Assembly: GCF_017832355.1 (NCBI RefSeq)
Contig: NZ_JAFIBY010000001.1
Span: forward strand, 1,178,001 to 1,242,000
DNA: 64,000 nucleotides
Origin: Serratia sp. PL17
GTDB taxonomy: Bacteria; Pseudomonadota; Gammaproteobacteria; Enterobacterales; Enterobacteriaceae
Direction of reading: 5' to 3'
Shown: positions 1 to 8,943 of the stretch, one piece after another
How the letters are laid out: every line of letters begins with the position of its first letter
Position numbering within the stretch: position 1 is the stretch's first letter
Program-made: the position numbers and the translations under genes
The notes under the pieces: generated by a model
Told to the model about the DNA's origin: nothing
The model's input: the letters and a program-made list of their open reading frames with translations, nothing else
Databases searched by the model: none

Positions 1-1
1 A

Positions 2-802
2 CAGCCGCCGCTTAGCCAGCAGATCCAGGCGTTGGAAGAGATGGTGGGGGCGCGTTTGTTGGCGCGCAACAACCGCAATGTCAGCCTGACGCAGGCGGGG
101 GAAATGTTCCTGAAAGAAGCGTATCAGGTACTCGATCAGGTCGGCCGGGCGGCTGAGAAAGCGGCCAGACTGGAACGCGGGGAGTTAGGGGAGCTAACCA
201 TAGGTTTCACGTCCTCAGCCCCATTTATCAGCGTCGTATCACGCAGTTTGCGGGCTTTTCGGCAGCAACACCCACAGGTGCATATCAAAATGCGCGAAGT
301 AAACACCAAACAGCAGATTGAACCCTTGCTTAATGGTGAACTGGATCTGGGCGTTATGCGTAATACGCGCTTACCAGACGCGTTGAAACATCAGCTTTTG
401 CTGTGTGAACCCTTGGTGGCCGTGGTGCCGGAAGGGCATCCGTTAACCCATGTTGCTCCCGGCACCTTGCGTTTTCAGCATTTAGCGGAAGAGCCCTTCG
501 TGTTTTTCTCCCGCGAGGTGGGCACCGCACTGCATGACGAAATTTTATCCTTGCTGGCCAAAGCGGGGATCACTCCTTACATCACGCAAGAGGTTGGCGA
601 GGCGATGACCATTATCGGTCTGGTGTCTTCCGGGTTGGGTATTTCTATTCTGCCGGCGTCTTTCGCCCGCGTTAAAATTGATGGCGTGCAGTATTTGCCG
701 TTGGCAGAACCGGGCGCCATGACGGAAGTTTGGTTGGTGCATCACCGGCAAAGGCCACTGACCGCAGCGGCCAAATCGCTGATGGCATTGCTGTTAACCT
801 GA
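2..802 (+). CDS. ynfL: LysR-type regulator YnfL, 5' end cut by window
   Basis: Transcription factor of the LysR family. The reading frame is already open at the first bases, which encode the recognition helix (PPLSQQIQALEE), so the true start lies left of the window; the TTG at 32 is not a start. The C-terminal effector-binding domain follows (GELTIGFTSSAPFI, later EVGEAMTIIGLVSSGLGISILPASF). These stretches closely resemble E. coli YnfL. Context agrees: E. coli also has ynfL, mlc, ynfK and clcB in a row. No target is firmly known for this protein; in E. coli it sits next to the exporter gene ynfM, which would lie to the left here. Confidence 0.85.
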   Translation, partial: QPPLSQQIQALEEMVGARLLARNNRNVSLTQAGEMFLKEAYQVLDQVGRAAEKAARLERGELGELTIGFTSSAPFISVVSRSLRAFRQQHPQVHIKMREVNTKQQIEPLLNGELDLGVMRNTRLPDALKHQLLLCEPLVAVVPEGHPLTHVAPGTLRFQHLAEEPFVFFSREVGTALHDEILSLLAKAGITPYITQEVGEAMTIIGLVSSGLGISILPASFARVKIDGVQYLPLAEPGAMTEVWLVHHRQRPLTAAAKSLMALLLT

Positions 803-961
803 AGGCCAGGCTGGGCAAATAAAACACAATCCGCAGTGAAAGTGGGGTGAATTTGTGCAGCAAATCACATAACGAATCAAATAGTTGACGCTGTATTACA
901 AAAGCCCCACCATAGCCGATAGTCTTTATTTAGAAGCGCGAAAAATAGTAGGAGCAGGTTT

Positions 962-2179
962 GTGATTGCTGTTGGGCAGCCTGGGCATATTGATCAAATC
1001 AAGCAAACAAATGCAGGGGCAGTTTATCGGTTAATCGATCAACTGGGCCCCATTTCGCGTATCGAATTATCCAAACGCGCGCAGCTCGCTCCCGCCAGTA
1101 TCACCAAAATTGTTCGCGAACTGCTGGAAGCGCATCTGGTTAAAGAAACCGAATACCAGGAAGTGGGCAGCCGTGGCCGTCCTGCCGTGGGGTTGGTGCT
1201 GGACACCGAAGCCTGGCACTATCTGTCCGCTCGCATCAGCCGTGGCACCATTACGCTGGCGTTGCGTGATATCAGCAGCAAATTGGTGGTCGAAGAGCTG
1301 TTGCCTCTTGCCGCCGAACACCCTGATCCCCTGCTAAAGCGTATTCTCGGTGAAGTAGATCAGTTCTTCATTCGTCATCAAAGCAAGCTTGAGCGGCTGA
1401 CGGCTATCGCCATTACGCTGCCAGGCATGGTTGACGCCGTTTCTGGTGTGGTGCACCGCATGCCGTTTTACGACGTCAAAGACATGCCCCTGGGACCGGC
1501 GCTGGAAACGCGCACCGGGCTACCGGTTTATCTGCAACACGACATTAGCGCCTGGACAATGGCCGAGGCCTTATACGGCGCATCTCGCGGCAGCCAAAAC
1601 GTGATTCAGGTGGTGATCGACCACAACGTTGGCGCCGGCGTGATCACGGGCGGTAGAGTTCTGCATGCAGGCAGCCACAGTGTGGTAGAGATTGGCCATA
1701 CTCAGGTCGATCCTTACGGCAAACGCTGTTACTGCGGTAACCACGGCTGTCTGGAAACTGTGGCCAGTATCGAAAACATGCTTGAAATCGCCCAGCAGCG
1801 CCTCGGTAGCTCAATGAGTTCAAGCTTGCATGGCGCACCACTGACGGTTGAGTCATTGTGTGATGCCGCGATGGCGGGCGATCAACTGGCTAAAGACATC
1901 ATTCTTGGGGTGGGACACAGCGTAGGCCGGATTTTGGCCATCATGGTCAATCTGTTCAATCCGGAAAAAATTCTGGTTGGTTCACCGTTGAACCGGGCGG
2001 CGGAAATTCTTCATCCGGCCATCGCCTCTTGTATCCGCCAACAATCGCTGCCAGCTTACAGTGAAAATGTGAAGGTAGAATCTACCCAGTTCTTCAATAA
2101 GGGCACCATGCCAGGTGCCGCACTGGTAAAAGAAGCGTTATACAATGGCTCGCTGTTGGTGCAGTTGCTGCAAGGCTAA
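962..2179 (+). CDS. mlc: Mlc (DgsA), glucose-responsive ROK repressor of PTS genes
   Basis: ROK-family repressor, 405 residues against 406 in E. coli, with very similar sequence throughout. In E. coli Mlc represses ptsG, manXYZ, malT and ptsHI and is removed by binding to dephosphorylated EIICB-Glc. The winged helix lies near residues 15-80, followed by the ROK domain. The zinc site is intact: His246, Cys256, Cys258 and Cys263 in a GHTQVDP...CYCGNHGC segment. The start is GTG at 962 with TAGGAG at 949-954 eight bases upstream; it gives the same N-terminal pattern (QPGHIDQIKQTNAGAVYRL) as E. coli. Monocistronic-looking, with 180 bp before ynfK. Confidence 0.96.
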   Translation: MIAVGQPGHIDQIKQTNAGAVYRLIDQLGPISRIELSKRAQLAPASITKIVRELLEAHLVKETEYQEVGSRGRPAVGLVLDTEAWHYLSARISRGTITLALRDISSKLVVEELLPLAAEHPDPLLKRILGEVDQFFIRHQSKLERLTAIAITLPGMVDAVSGVVHRMPFYDVKDMPLGPALETRTGLPVYLQHDISAWTMAEALYGASRGSQNVIQVVIDHNVGAGVITGGRVLHAGSHSVVEIGHTQVDPYGKRCYCGNHGCLETVASIENMLEIAQQRLGSSMSSSLHGAPLTVESLCDAAMAGDQLAKDIILGVGHSVGRILAIMVNLFNPEKILVGSPLNRAAEILHPAIASCIRQQSLPAYSENVKVESTQFFNKGTMPGAALVKEALYNGSLLVQLLQG

Positions 2180-2359
2180 GCCAAAATACGCGCCCCATAC
2201 CCGCTCACTACCAATCAGTAATTCTTATCGTTTAACGACAAAAGGTTGAGCTACCTCAAGCCCCGTCTCCCCGGCATCCTCTAGACTTTTCCTGTTCGTC
2301 TCTTTCGCCGTCTTTGCGGTGATATTTTGGTTAACGGTGCATCTCGGGGCAATTAAGTC

Positions 2360-3031
2360 ATGTTAACGCGTTTATTTGTTACAGGTACGGATACCGATGT
2401 CGGTAAAACCGTGATTTCCCGCGCTTTGTTGCAGGCATTTGCTGCGCAAGGCCGCTCTGTGGCCGGCTATAAGCCTGTTGCCGCACGCTGTCAGGAAACC
2501 AGCGAAGGCCTTCGCAATAAAGACGCTCTGGTTTTACAGGCTTCCTCAACCATACCGTTGTCGTATCAAGAAATTAATCCCATCACCTGCCTGGAAGAGG
2601 TGTTCCACGCGCAGCCTACTGATGACATCAACTACGGTGTGATGAGCAGTGGTTTGCAACATTTATCCGCGAAAGCCGATACGGTGGTGGTCGAAGGGAG
2701 TGGCGGTTGGCGCGTGTTGATGAACGATATGCGGCCTTATGCTGAATGGGTTATCCAAGAGCAATTGCCGGTGGTCTTGGTGGTGGGAATTAAGCTGGGT
2801 TGTGTTAGCCACGCATTACTTACCGCACAATCCATCATCAATGATGGTCTGCCTTTACTGGGCTGGGTGGCAAACCGCATCAATCCGGGGTTAGCGCACT
2901 ACGCTGAAACCATCGAGGCATTGCAGCAGCGCATACCTGCGCCACTGCTGGGGGAAATTCCTTATCTGCCTCGCGCCGAACAGCGTGAGTTGGCGCATTA
3001 TCTGGATATTACGCCTCTTTTGGGTCGTTAA
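2360..3031 (+). CDS. ynfK: Dethiobiotin synthetase paralogue YnfK/BioD2
   Basis: Member of the BioD family: ATP-dependent dethiobiotin synthetases that carboxylate 7,8-diaminopelargonate. The P-loop GTDTDVGKT is at residues 8-16, the substrate-side YKPV lysine follows near residue 37, and the VVEGSGGW motif is near residue 113. Length is 223 residues, close to E. coli YnfK (231). The gene is not in a biotin operon and is the second BioD-type protein of enterobacteria; its physiological contribution is uncertain. The 3' end overlaps the convergent clcB stop by 4 bp. Confidence 0.9.
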   Translation: MLTRLFVTGTDTDVGKTVISRALLQAFAAQGRSVAGYKPVAARCQETSEGLRNKDALVLQASSTIPLSYQEINPITCLEEVFHAQPTDDINYGVMSSGLQHLSAKADTVVVEGSGGWRVLMNDMRPYAEWVIQEQLPVVLVVGIKLGCVSHALLTAQSIINDGLPLLGWVANRINPGLAHYAETIEALQQRIPAPLLGEIPYLPRAEQRELAHYLDITPLLGR

Positions 3032-4308
3032 GCATTGTGATAGACCGACACTGAACGTAAGCCACGTGACACGGTGGTTGCGATCACGCAGGCCAGCAGA
3101 ATGCCGGGCAGCAGAGTATATTCACCGGTCATTTCGAACACCATTAATGCAGCCATAATCGGTGCGTGGGTGGTTGCAGCCAACAGCGTGGCCATGCCGG
3201 TTAACGCCATTAGCAGCGGCACCGCACTGCCTAATTCTGGCCAAAGGGCACACAATTGCCCAATCACCGAGCCGAGTGCCGCGCCAACAAACAGGGTGGG
3301 CGTGAACACACCGCCAGGCGCACCGGAACCGCTGCTGGCAAGTACGGCCAGCAACTTGCAGATCAGAATCGCGCCAACCAACAATACGCCGGGCGGCGCG
3401 CTAAGCAGTGACTGCACCACGCTGTAGCCGTTCCCCCACACTTCAGGAAACAGCAACGAGAGCAACCCCACAATCAACCCGCCAAGTGCCAATTGCAGTG
3501 GCGGTTTCAGGCGCAGTGAACGGAACGCATGGCCGGACGCCGACATTGCCCATAAAAATAAGGGGCCACAAACGCCGGCCAAGATCCCGAGTAGCGCCAT
3601 CAGCAGATATTGTATTGGCCAAGGGGCAGGTAAGGGTTCGACCAAATACAGTGGCGCTTGGCCGCCATTGAGCAGATTGGTGACCAGCAATGCGCTGACG
3701 GCGGCAATGACCACTGGGCCGAGAGAAGCCAACATCAGCGTACCAAAGAGTATTTCGGCGATAAACAAGCTGCCCGCCAGGGGCGCATGGTAGGCGCTGG
3801 CCATCCCGGCGGCGGCACCGCAGGCCACCCACAGCTTCCACTCTTTCTCATGAGTGAAACGTTGGGCAAACACCGACCCCACCAAGGCTGCCAACAGAAT
3901 CATCGCGCCTTCACGACCGATAGCGCTGCCGCTCGATACCACCAGCAGCGAAGCCAGGCATTTTACCAGGCTGGCGCTGACGTCGAGTCGGCCGTCGCCA
4001 GTTTCAATGGCTTCCATATAATCGGTGGGAGCTACCTGACGTTGGTGTTGATAACGTTGGTAAATCCACAGCAGCAAACCGGCGGCCAGGCCACCCAACG
4101 CGGGCGTTAACGCCCTGCGCCAGCCCGGTAACGCAGCCGCGGCAGCCACCAGGCTGCCTTCACCGTGATCGAGCAGCAACCATTCCAACCCGAGCATTGC
4201 ACGGTGAAACAGCCAAACCACCAACGCGGCAGCAATACCAAGAAAAATGGCAATAAACAGACGGCGCAGCAGGGCGCGATAGTGGTGCAGGTGGACCCAT
4301 CGTTTCAT
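3028..4308 (-). CDS. clcB: ClC-type chloride channel/antiporter ClcB
   Basis: Inner-membrane ClC-family protein of 426 residues with many hydrophobic helices. The selectivity-filter motifs are visible: [10 protein letters not shown] (residues 127-136, with the gating glutamate at 133) and [16 protein letters not shown] nearer the C-terminus. It lacks the CBS domains of eukaryotic ClCs, as expected for bacterial forms. In E. coli the ClC proteins support extreme acid resistance. It lies tail-to-tail with ynfK as in E. coli. ATG start at 4308; a 276-bp divergent region separates it from the next transporter. Confidence 0.92.
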   Translation of the reverse strand: MKRWVHLHHYRALLRRLFIAIFLGIAAALVVWLFHRAMLGLEWLLLDHGEGSLVAAAAALPGWRRALTPALGGLAAGLLLWIYQRYQHQRQVAPTDYMEAIETGDGRLDVSASLVKCLASLLVVSSGSAIGREGAMILLAALVGSVFAQRFTHEKEWKLWVACGAAAGMASAYHAPLAGSLFIAEILFGTLMLASLGPVVIAAVSALLVTNLLNGGQAPLYLVEPLPAPWPIQYLLMALLGILAGVCGPLFLWAMSASGHAFRSLRLKPPLQLALGGLIVGLLSLLFPEVWGNGYSVVQSLLSAPPGVLLVGAILICKLLAVLASSGSGAPGGVFTPTLFVGAALGSVIGQLCALWPELGSAVPLLMALTGMATLLAATTHAPIMAALMVFEMTGEYTLLPGILLACVIATTVSRGLRSVSVYHNA

Positions 4309-4446
4309 GCGTCAATAAAATCGTGAGAAAAATGAAAGGTTCAGCTTTGCATTGTGCTTGGCGGCCCGACCGAAGGCCAGAGAATCTTTGCAGATTCGCC
4401 GGTAGGTTCGCGCTTTGTGGGTTATGCGGCTGATTCAGCTTGATTT

Positions 4447-4465
4447 ATAGTGACGTTGTCACTAT
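4447..4465. promoter_or_regulatory. Perfect inverted repeat ATAGTGAC-N3-GTCACTAT, candidate operator
   Basis: Eight-base arms match perfectly around a 3-base spacer (GTT). It lies between the divergent clcB and DHA2 exporter genes, about 75 bp upstream of the exporter's -10 element. The form suits a dimeric TetR- or MarR-type repressor, but no such gene is adjacent. Binding protein unknown. Confidence 0.55.
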
Positions 4466-4538
4466 ACGTTCAAATGGTGCGCTTTTCGCCAATAAAAACA
4501 GCTAAGTAGACACAGATAACGGCAGTGTTTCTTCCGGC

Positions 4539-4547
4539 TGGTATAAT
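4539..4547 (+). promoter_or_regulatory. Extended -10 promoter for the DHA2 exporter
   Basis: TGGTATAAT is a perfect extended -10 (TGnTATAAT), 37 bp before the exporter start codon. No clear -35 hexamer is seen at 16-18 bp upstream, which fits the extended -10 class. Confidence 0.55.
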
Positions 4548-4584
4548 GAGGTGAAAATAAAAATCTACGGTTTGTAATAACGCT

Positions 4585-6072
4585 ATGACAAATAACGAAG
4601 TATCTGCCCCCATCGCGCACCGTCCCTTGATCCTGATTGCCTGCATGTTGGCGATGTTTATGTCCGCGATTGAGGCAACCATTGTCGCCACGGCGATGCC
4701 GACCATTATTGGCGACCTCGGCGGGTTTTCTCTGCTCGGGTGGGTATTTGCGGTCTATTTGCTGGCGCAGGCCATCACCATCCCCATTTATGGTCGGCTG
4801 GCGGACCTGCTGGGGCGCAAACGGGTATTTTTCTTTGGCGCATCGCTGTTCTTGCTGGGGTCGGTACTCTGTGGTTTCTCGCCAAACATGTACTGGCTGA
4901 TTGGTTTTCGGCTGCTGCAGGGGCTGGGGGCCGGGGCTATTATGCCAACAGCGACCACCATTATTGGTGATATCTACAGCCCCACCGAGCGGCCAAAGGT
5001 GATGGGTTACATCTCCAGCGTTTGGGGGGTATCGGCGATTATTGGCCCCTTACTGGGGGCGTTTATCGTCCAGCATTTGCCCTGGGCGCTGGTATTCTGG
5101 GTCAATCTGCCGATTGGTCTGCTGGCGATGTTTTTCCTTGCTCGTTATCTCCCTTCTCGCCAACAGGTGCGTAAACATGCGCTGGACCTGGTGGGCACCG
5201 CTTGGCTGACGCTGTTTGTTACCGCGTTGCTGCTGTCACTGCTGCAGGCAGAAAATCTGGGGTGGTGGGTGTTGCCGCTGTTGGTGTTGGCGGCTATCTC
5301 GCTGATGTTGCTGATCCGCCAGGAACGACGTGCACCAGAGCCGTTGTTCCCGCTGGCGTTATGGCAAAGTCGGGTGATTGTGGCCGGCAATATTGGCGGG
5401 CTGGTGATTGGTGCAGCGATGATGGGCATCAGCGCTTTCCTGCCAACCTTTATTCAGGGCGTGATGGGGAGAACGCCGTTGGAGGCAGGGACGACCTTGG
5501 CGTTAATGTCGATCGGTTGGCCGCTGGCCAGCACCTTTAGCGGGCGGTTGATGCTCATGACCTCTTATCGGACCACGGCGTTACTGGGGGCATTACTGCT
5601 GTTGGCCGGGGGACTGATCCTGTTGCTGCTGCAACCTGCCGGCGGTCTGTTATGGGGGCGCGTGGCCGCCTTTATGGTGGGTGCCGGTATGGGGCTGTGC
5701 AACACCACATTCTTGGTGTCGGTGCAAAACGCGGCGCATCACAGCATTCGCGGTATCGCTACCGCCTGTACCGTGTTTACCCGAATGATGGGCTCGGCCA
5801 TCGGGACCGCGATTTTAGGGGCGACGCTAAACATCAACCTGCAGCTCCGCTTACCGCAAACGTCCGATCCTGTTCAGCAGTTAATGGAGCCTGCCGCGCG
5901 GGGATCAATGGCACCGGAGATGTTGGCGGATATGACGCAACAGGTAGCCGCTTCGCTGCATGGGGTATTTTTGGTTTCTGCACTGATATCACTGCTGGCA
6001 CTCGCCGCAGCGATGCTGATTCCTGCGCGGCATCGTCCACAGGGCGAGGGTGAAGAAGCGGAACAGGCGTGA
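4585..6072 (+). CDS. DHA2-family (EmrB/QacA-type) multidrug MFS transporter
   Basis: Proton-coupled exporter of the major facilitator superfamily, 495 residues, with about 14 hydrophobic segments. Family marks are the N-terminal AMFMSAIEATIVATAMPTI (motif D1 region, with Glu in place of the usual Asp), motif A GRLADLLGRKRVF after helix 2, and motif C GVSAIIGPLLGAF in helix 5, which is typical of drug/H+ antiporters. The C-terminal tail is acidic (GEGEEAEQA). It has no membrane-fusion partner beside it, so it probably acts alone. Substrate unknown. A candidate operator and an extended -10 promoter lie upstream. Confidence 0.88.
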   Translation: MTNNEVSAPIAHRPLILIACMLAMFMSAIEATIVATAMPTIIGDLGGFSLLGWVFAVYLLAQAITIPIYGRLADLLGRKRVFFFGASLFLLGSVLCGFSPNMYWLIGFRLLQGLGAGAIMPTATTIIGDIYSPTERPKVMGYISSVWGVSAIIGPLLGAFIVQHLPWALVFWVNLPIGLLAMFFLARYLPSRQQVRKHALDLVGTAWLTLFVTALLLSLLQAENLGWWVLPLLVLAAISLMLLIRQERRAPEPLFPLALWQSRVIVAGNIGGLVIGAAMMGISAFLPTFIQGVMGRTPLEAGTTLALMSIGWPLASTFSGRLMLMTSYRTTALLGALLLLAGGLILLLLQPAGGLLWGRVAAFMVGAGMGLCNTTFLVSVQNAAHHSIRGIATACTVFTRMMGSAIGTAILGATLNINLQLRLPQTSDPVQQLMEPAARGSMAPEMLADMTQQVAASLHGVFLVSALISLLALAAAMLIPARHRPQGEGEEAEQA

Positions 6073-6095
6073 GGCGCAGAAGAAGTAGAAAAGGA

Positions 6096-6116
6096 AAGGG
6101 CGCGGTTAGCGCCCTT
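6096..6116 (-). terminator. Terminator hairpin between convergent MFS gene and ynfD
   Basis: AAGGGCGC and GCGCCCTT form an 8-bp stem around a GGTTA loop. On the minus strand it is followed by a T-rich tract (TTTCCTTTTC), so it should end ynfD transcripts and may also stop the MFS transcript from the other side. Confidence 0.65.
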
Positions 6117-6124
6117 AACGATCA

Positions 6125-6424
6125 TTATTGCGAGGTCTTAGTGTCCTGGCTGGTGCCGGTTTGCGCCGCGTCACCATTGTCATCACCGTTACTGATGCGG
6201 GTATAGACAATCTTCTGTGTGTCATTTTCGCAGTGACCCACCACCAGCCCGCCAGCCTGTTGGGCCTGGTCATTCGGCACAATATCCAGCTTGAAGCCAG
6301 ATTCTGGCACGCCGTTATTGACAATTTTCTGCGAAATATCAGCCTTCACGCTTTCGCACGAGGCCAGGGCAGCCAGTGGTGCTGACGCCAGCAGCAATGC
6401 ACCCAGGATAAGCGCTTTTTTCAT
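6125..6424 (-). CDS. ynfD: Small exported DUF1161 protein (YnfD-like)
   Basis: A 99-residue protein with a Sec signal peptide (MKKALILGALLLASAPLAALA) and a mature domain with the DUF1161 pattern: CESVKADISQKIVNNGVPESGF, then VVGHCENDTQKIVYTR. Two conserved cysteines could form a disulfide in the periplasm. The start at 6424 is chosen over an upstream in-frame codon because it has AAGGA at the right distance and begins the signal peptide. Function is not known. It is followed on the same strand upstream by ynfB, as in the ynfABCD neighbourhood of E. coli. Confidence 0.82.
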   Translation of the reverse strand: MKKALILGALLLASAPLAALASCESVKADISQKIVNNGVPESGFKLDIVPNDQAQQAGGLVVGHCENDTQKIVYTRISNGDDNGDAAQTGTSQDTKTSQ

Positions 6425-6513
6425 CAATTCATCCTTATTTGAGATTGGGCTTCCTTTGTCAGGATAGCAGCAACGGCGTCGTAGGGTAACGGCCGCCGCC
6501 TGCTGCGGCAAGA

Positions 6514-6882
6514 TTAAGGATTAATCTGACGGCCCGTCTGGCGGTCCAGACACTTACGGGTATTGGGTTCCCAGTAAGCGTTAACGTTCAGGCTGTCGTC
6601 GCAGCGCTCTTCGTTATCAATGGCCTTATCGACCTTATCGAATTCTTTCTCAACGCGGGTGTTGACCTTGTTGCGCAGAGACTTGGTGTCGTTGAATTGC
6701 TGTTTGCTTTGGCGAGCCGCTTCTGTGCTCATCGCTCCGCTGTTGCTGCCATCGACGGTAACGCAGGTGCTGCCCTGAGTGCAGGTGGCAGCCAGCGCTG
6801 GAGCCTGCCAGGCACCCATCAGCACCAGCATGGCGACCGGCAGCATCCCGCGCAGCAGTCGTTGAGTCGAAAGTGTTTTCAT
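6514..6882 (-). CDS. ynfB: Exported DUF1283 protein YnfB
   Basis: Predicted periplasmic protein of 122 residues with a signal peptide (residues 1 to about 35, ending APALAA). The mature part has a charged, probably helical middle ([25 protein letters not shown]) and the conserved ending [20 protein letters not shown], which matches E. coli YnfB. Four cysteines are present in the mature part. The start at 6882 has an AAGGA ribosome site. Divergent from ynfA, as in E. coli. No molecular function is established. Confidence 0.9.
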   Translation of the reverse strand: MKTLSTQRLLRGMLPVAMLVLMGAWQAPALAATCTQGSTCVTVDGSNSGAMSTEAARQSKQQFNDTKSLRNKVNTRVEKEFDKVDKAIDNEERCDDSLNVNAYWEPNTRKCLDRQTGRQINP

Positions 6883-7028
6883 CGTTTCATCCTTATGAGT
6901 TAGTGTTGCCTGAAAACGGCAACACTGGCTTACTGCGCCCTCAGGCGTGTTGATAAATATACCATCGCGCACTTAGACTGCACCAGCCAAGCACGGCCTT
7001 GTTTACTTTATAGAGAGAAAACGTTCCT

Positions 7029-7355
7029 ATGATCAAGACCACACTGTTATTTTTCGCGACGGCATTGGCCGAGATCATTGGCTGTTTCTTACCCTACCTG
7101 TGGCTGAAAAAAAGCGCCAGCGTGTGGCTGCTGTTGCCGGCTGCGGCGAGCCTGATGTTGTTTGTCTGGCTGTTGACGCTGCATCCTGCCGCCAGTGGGC
7201 GCGTGTATGCGGCTTACGGCGGCGTCTATGTGGCGACTGCGTTGCTGTGGCTACGGGTGGTAGACGGGGTTAAATTGTCTGCGTTGGATTGGCTGGGGGC
7301 TAGCGTGGCCTTGGTGGGGATGTTGATTATTGTTTCCGGCTGGCGAGCCGCCTGA
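7029..7355 (+). CDS. ynfA: YnfA-family inner-membrane protein
   Basis: A 108-residue protein with four hydrophobic helices and the family features [15 protein letters not shown] near the start and [15 protein letters not shown] in the middle. YnfA proteins are related in fold to small multidrug resistance (SMR) exporters, and some have been linked to efflux of cationic compounds. Length equals the family norm. It is transcribed away from ynfB; its ribosome site (AGAGAG) is weak. Confidence 0.92.
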   Translation: MIKTTLLFFATALAEIIGCFLPYLWLKKSASVWLLLPAAASLMLFVWLLTLHPAASGRVYAAYGGVYVATALLWLRVVDGVKLSALDWLGASVALVGMLIIVSGWRAA

Positions 7356-7390
7356 TAAATGGCGGCAGGGCATGCCTGCCGCGCACAGGA

Positions 7391-8140
7391 TCAGGCCTCG
7401 CGGTGAATGTTCAACCCGGCAAAGGACTGACTGACCGGCATGATTTCCAGCGAGTTGATATTGACGTGGCTCGGCAGGGTTGCCACCCAGAACACCGACT
7501 CGGCGATATCCTCCGGCGTCAATGCATTGGCCCCGTCATAAACTTTGTTAACTTTGCCGTCGTCACCTTTGAAACGCACGTTGGAAAATTCCGTGCCGCC
7601 TACCAGGCCGGGCTCGATGTCGGTAACGCGAATACGCGTGCCCTGTAGGTCGGCACGTAAACCGAGGCTGAACTGTTTCACGAAGGCTTTGGTGGCGCCG
7701 TAAACGTTACCGCCGGCATAAGGCCAGTTGGCCGCGACGGAGCCGATGTTAATGACATGGCCAACATTGCGTTCAACCATGTCAGGTAACAGGGCGCGGG
7801 TCATGTTGACCAGGCCTTTGGCGTTGGTGTCGATCATCGTTTCCCAATCGTCAGCGTTGGCTTTATGTGCCGGTTCCAGACCTAACGCCAGCCCGGCGTT
7901 ATTCACCAGTACGTCGATGTGGCGGAGTGCCGCAGGCAGTTCGTCAATCACTTGCTGAATCGCCGCGCGGTTACGCACGTCCAGGCGGACGATATGCAGC
8001 GGATCACCCAACTCGTCTTTCAATTCTTCCAGGCGTTCGATACGACGGCCGGAGGCAATCACCTGATGGCCTTCGCGGATAAAACGTCGTGTAATGGCTT
8101 CACCAAAACCGGATGTGGCACCCGTAACAAAAATGATCAT
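7391..8140 (-). CDS. ydfG: NADP-dependent 3-hydroxy acid/L-allo-threonine dehydrogenase YdfG
   Basis: Short-chain dehydrogenase, 249 residues. The nucleotide-binding TGATSGFGEAI is at residues 6-16, NNAG near residue 83, the catalytic Ser in INIGSVAANWPY, and the Tyr-x3-Lys pair in YGATK. The E. coli enzyme oxidises serine and 3-hydroxy acids with NADP+ and also reduces malonic semialdehyde. The ATG at 8140 with GGGGA upstream is preferred to an upstream TTG. A strong hairpin terminator separates it from the next gene upstream. Confidence 0.92.
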   Translation of the reverse strand: MIIFVTGATSGFGEAITRRFIREGHQVIASGRRIERLEELKDELGDPLHIVRLDVRNRAAIQQVIDELPAALRHIDVLVNNAGLALGLEPAHKANADDWETMIDTNAKGLVNMTRALLPDMVERNVGHVINIGSVAANWPYAGGNVYGATKAFVKQFSLGLRADLQGTRIRVTDIEPGLVGGTEFSNVRFKGDDGKVNKVYDGANALTPEDIAESVFWVATLPSHVNINSLEIMPVSQSFAGLNIHREA

Positions 8141-8230
8141 GTTGCTGTTCCCCAACTGTTTTTACCCTACATGCTACTAGCATTAGCATAATCCCACGTT
8201 AAGTGGCAGTGGTTATCGGCGTCGACATAA

Positions 8231-8267
8231 AAAAACCGCCATCGCTGCTGCCAGACGGGCGGTTTTT
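8231..8267. terminator. Bidirectional intrinsic terminator
   Basis: AAAAACCGCC and GGCGGTTTTT form a 10-bp stem with a 17-base loop, giving T tracts on both strands. It lies just downstream of the GNAT gene on the minus strand and upstream of ydfG. Confidence 0.8.
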
Positions 8268-8323
8268 GGTCAGTGAATCCTGCATGTTTAAAGACGGGCC
8301 GAGCAGAATGGCCGATAAAGTGA

Positions 8324-8845
8324 TCAGTGCTGTGGTGGGACGTGATACACCACGCAGTCGTATTTGGTGTTTTCGCGTCGGCCGGCCACCACGCCGCCTA
8401 AAGATTCGGCGATGCGCCGACTCGGCGTATTTTGCTCTGCCACCGGATAGATAAAGTATTGTGGGTGGTAGCGCTCGCTGGCCCATACCGCCATAGCTTG
8501 AACAATTTCACGGCCATAGCCCATGCCGTGCAGATTCTCTTTTACCCAAATACCCAGCTCTGGCGTGGTGCCATGCAAATCGTGTACGCCACCTACACCA
8601 ACAAACTGTTTAGTGTCGCGCAGGCGTGCGATAAAAATCACTTCCTCGCCTTCACGGATTAACGGTAGCCAGCCTTGCCACACGTTTTCAAACGCTTCTG
8701 GCGACGCCTCCGGTTCAAAATTCATAAAGCGTGTCAATGTAGGGGTGATCGCCTGGTAAACATCGTCGGCGTCTGCTGCGGTAAAGGGGGCAATCAACAA
8801 CCGGTCGGTGTTAACGCGGCACTGAGAAAGGTCACTGTGAATCAT
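8324..8845 (-). CDS. GNAT-family N-acetyltransferase (RimJ/RimL-like)
   Basis: A 173-residue acetyltransferase. It has the opening typical of the RimJ/RimL branch (TDRLLIAPFTAADADDVYQAI), a central strand pair (ELGIWVKENLHGMGYGREIV) carrying the acetyl-CoA pyrophosphate loop, and a C-terminal AESLGGVVAGRRE segment. The acceptor is unknown; relatives acetylate ribosomal proteins, amino acids or antibiotics. The start at 8845 has GAGGT upstream. It stands alone between two terminators. Confidence 0.85.
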   Translation of the reverse strand: MIHSDLSQCRVNTDRLLIAPFTAADADDVYQAITPTLTRFMNFEPEASPEAFENVWQGWLPLIREGEEVIFIARLRDTKQFVGVGGVHDLHGTTPELGIWVKENLHGMGYGREIVQAMAVWASERYHPQYFIYPVAEQNTPSRRIAESLGGVVAGRRENTKYDCVVYHVPPQH

Positions 8846-8883
8846 TATTATTACCTCGCTTTTCAGGCCAAAAACGGCAAAAA

Positions 8884-8909
8884 ATCCGCACCGGTGAAAC
8901 GGGGCGGAT
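8884..8909 (-). terminator. Intrinsic terminator of the HsrA-like MFS gene
   Basis: On the minus strand GATCCGCC...GGTGCGGAT folds into a hairpin followed by six T residues. It lies directly after the MFS stop codon and before the GNAT start. Confidence 0.7.
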
Positions 8910-8943
8910 CATCGATACTACGTTGATTGGCAGCAGATGCGAC

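Noticed and set aside
3074-4110. Long plus-strand ORFs across clcB
   Set aside because: Antisense shadows of clcB without ribosome sites or recognizable domains; the same holds for many long reverse ORFs over GC-rich genes in this window.
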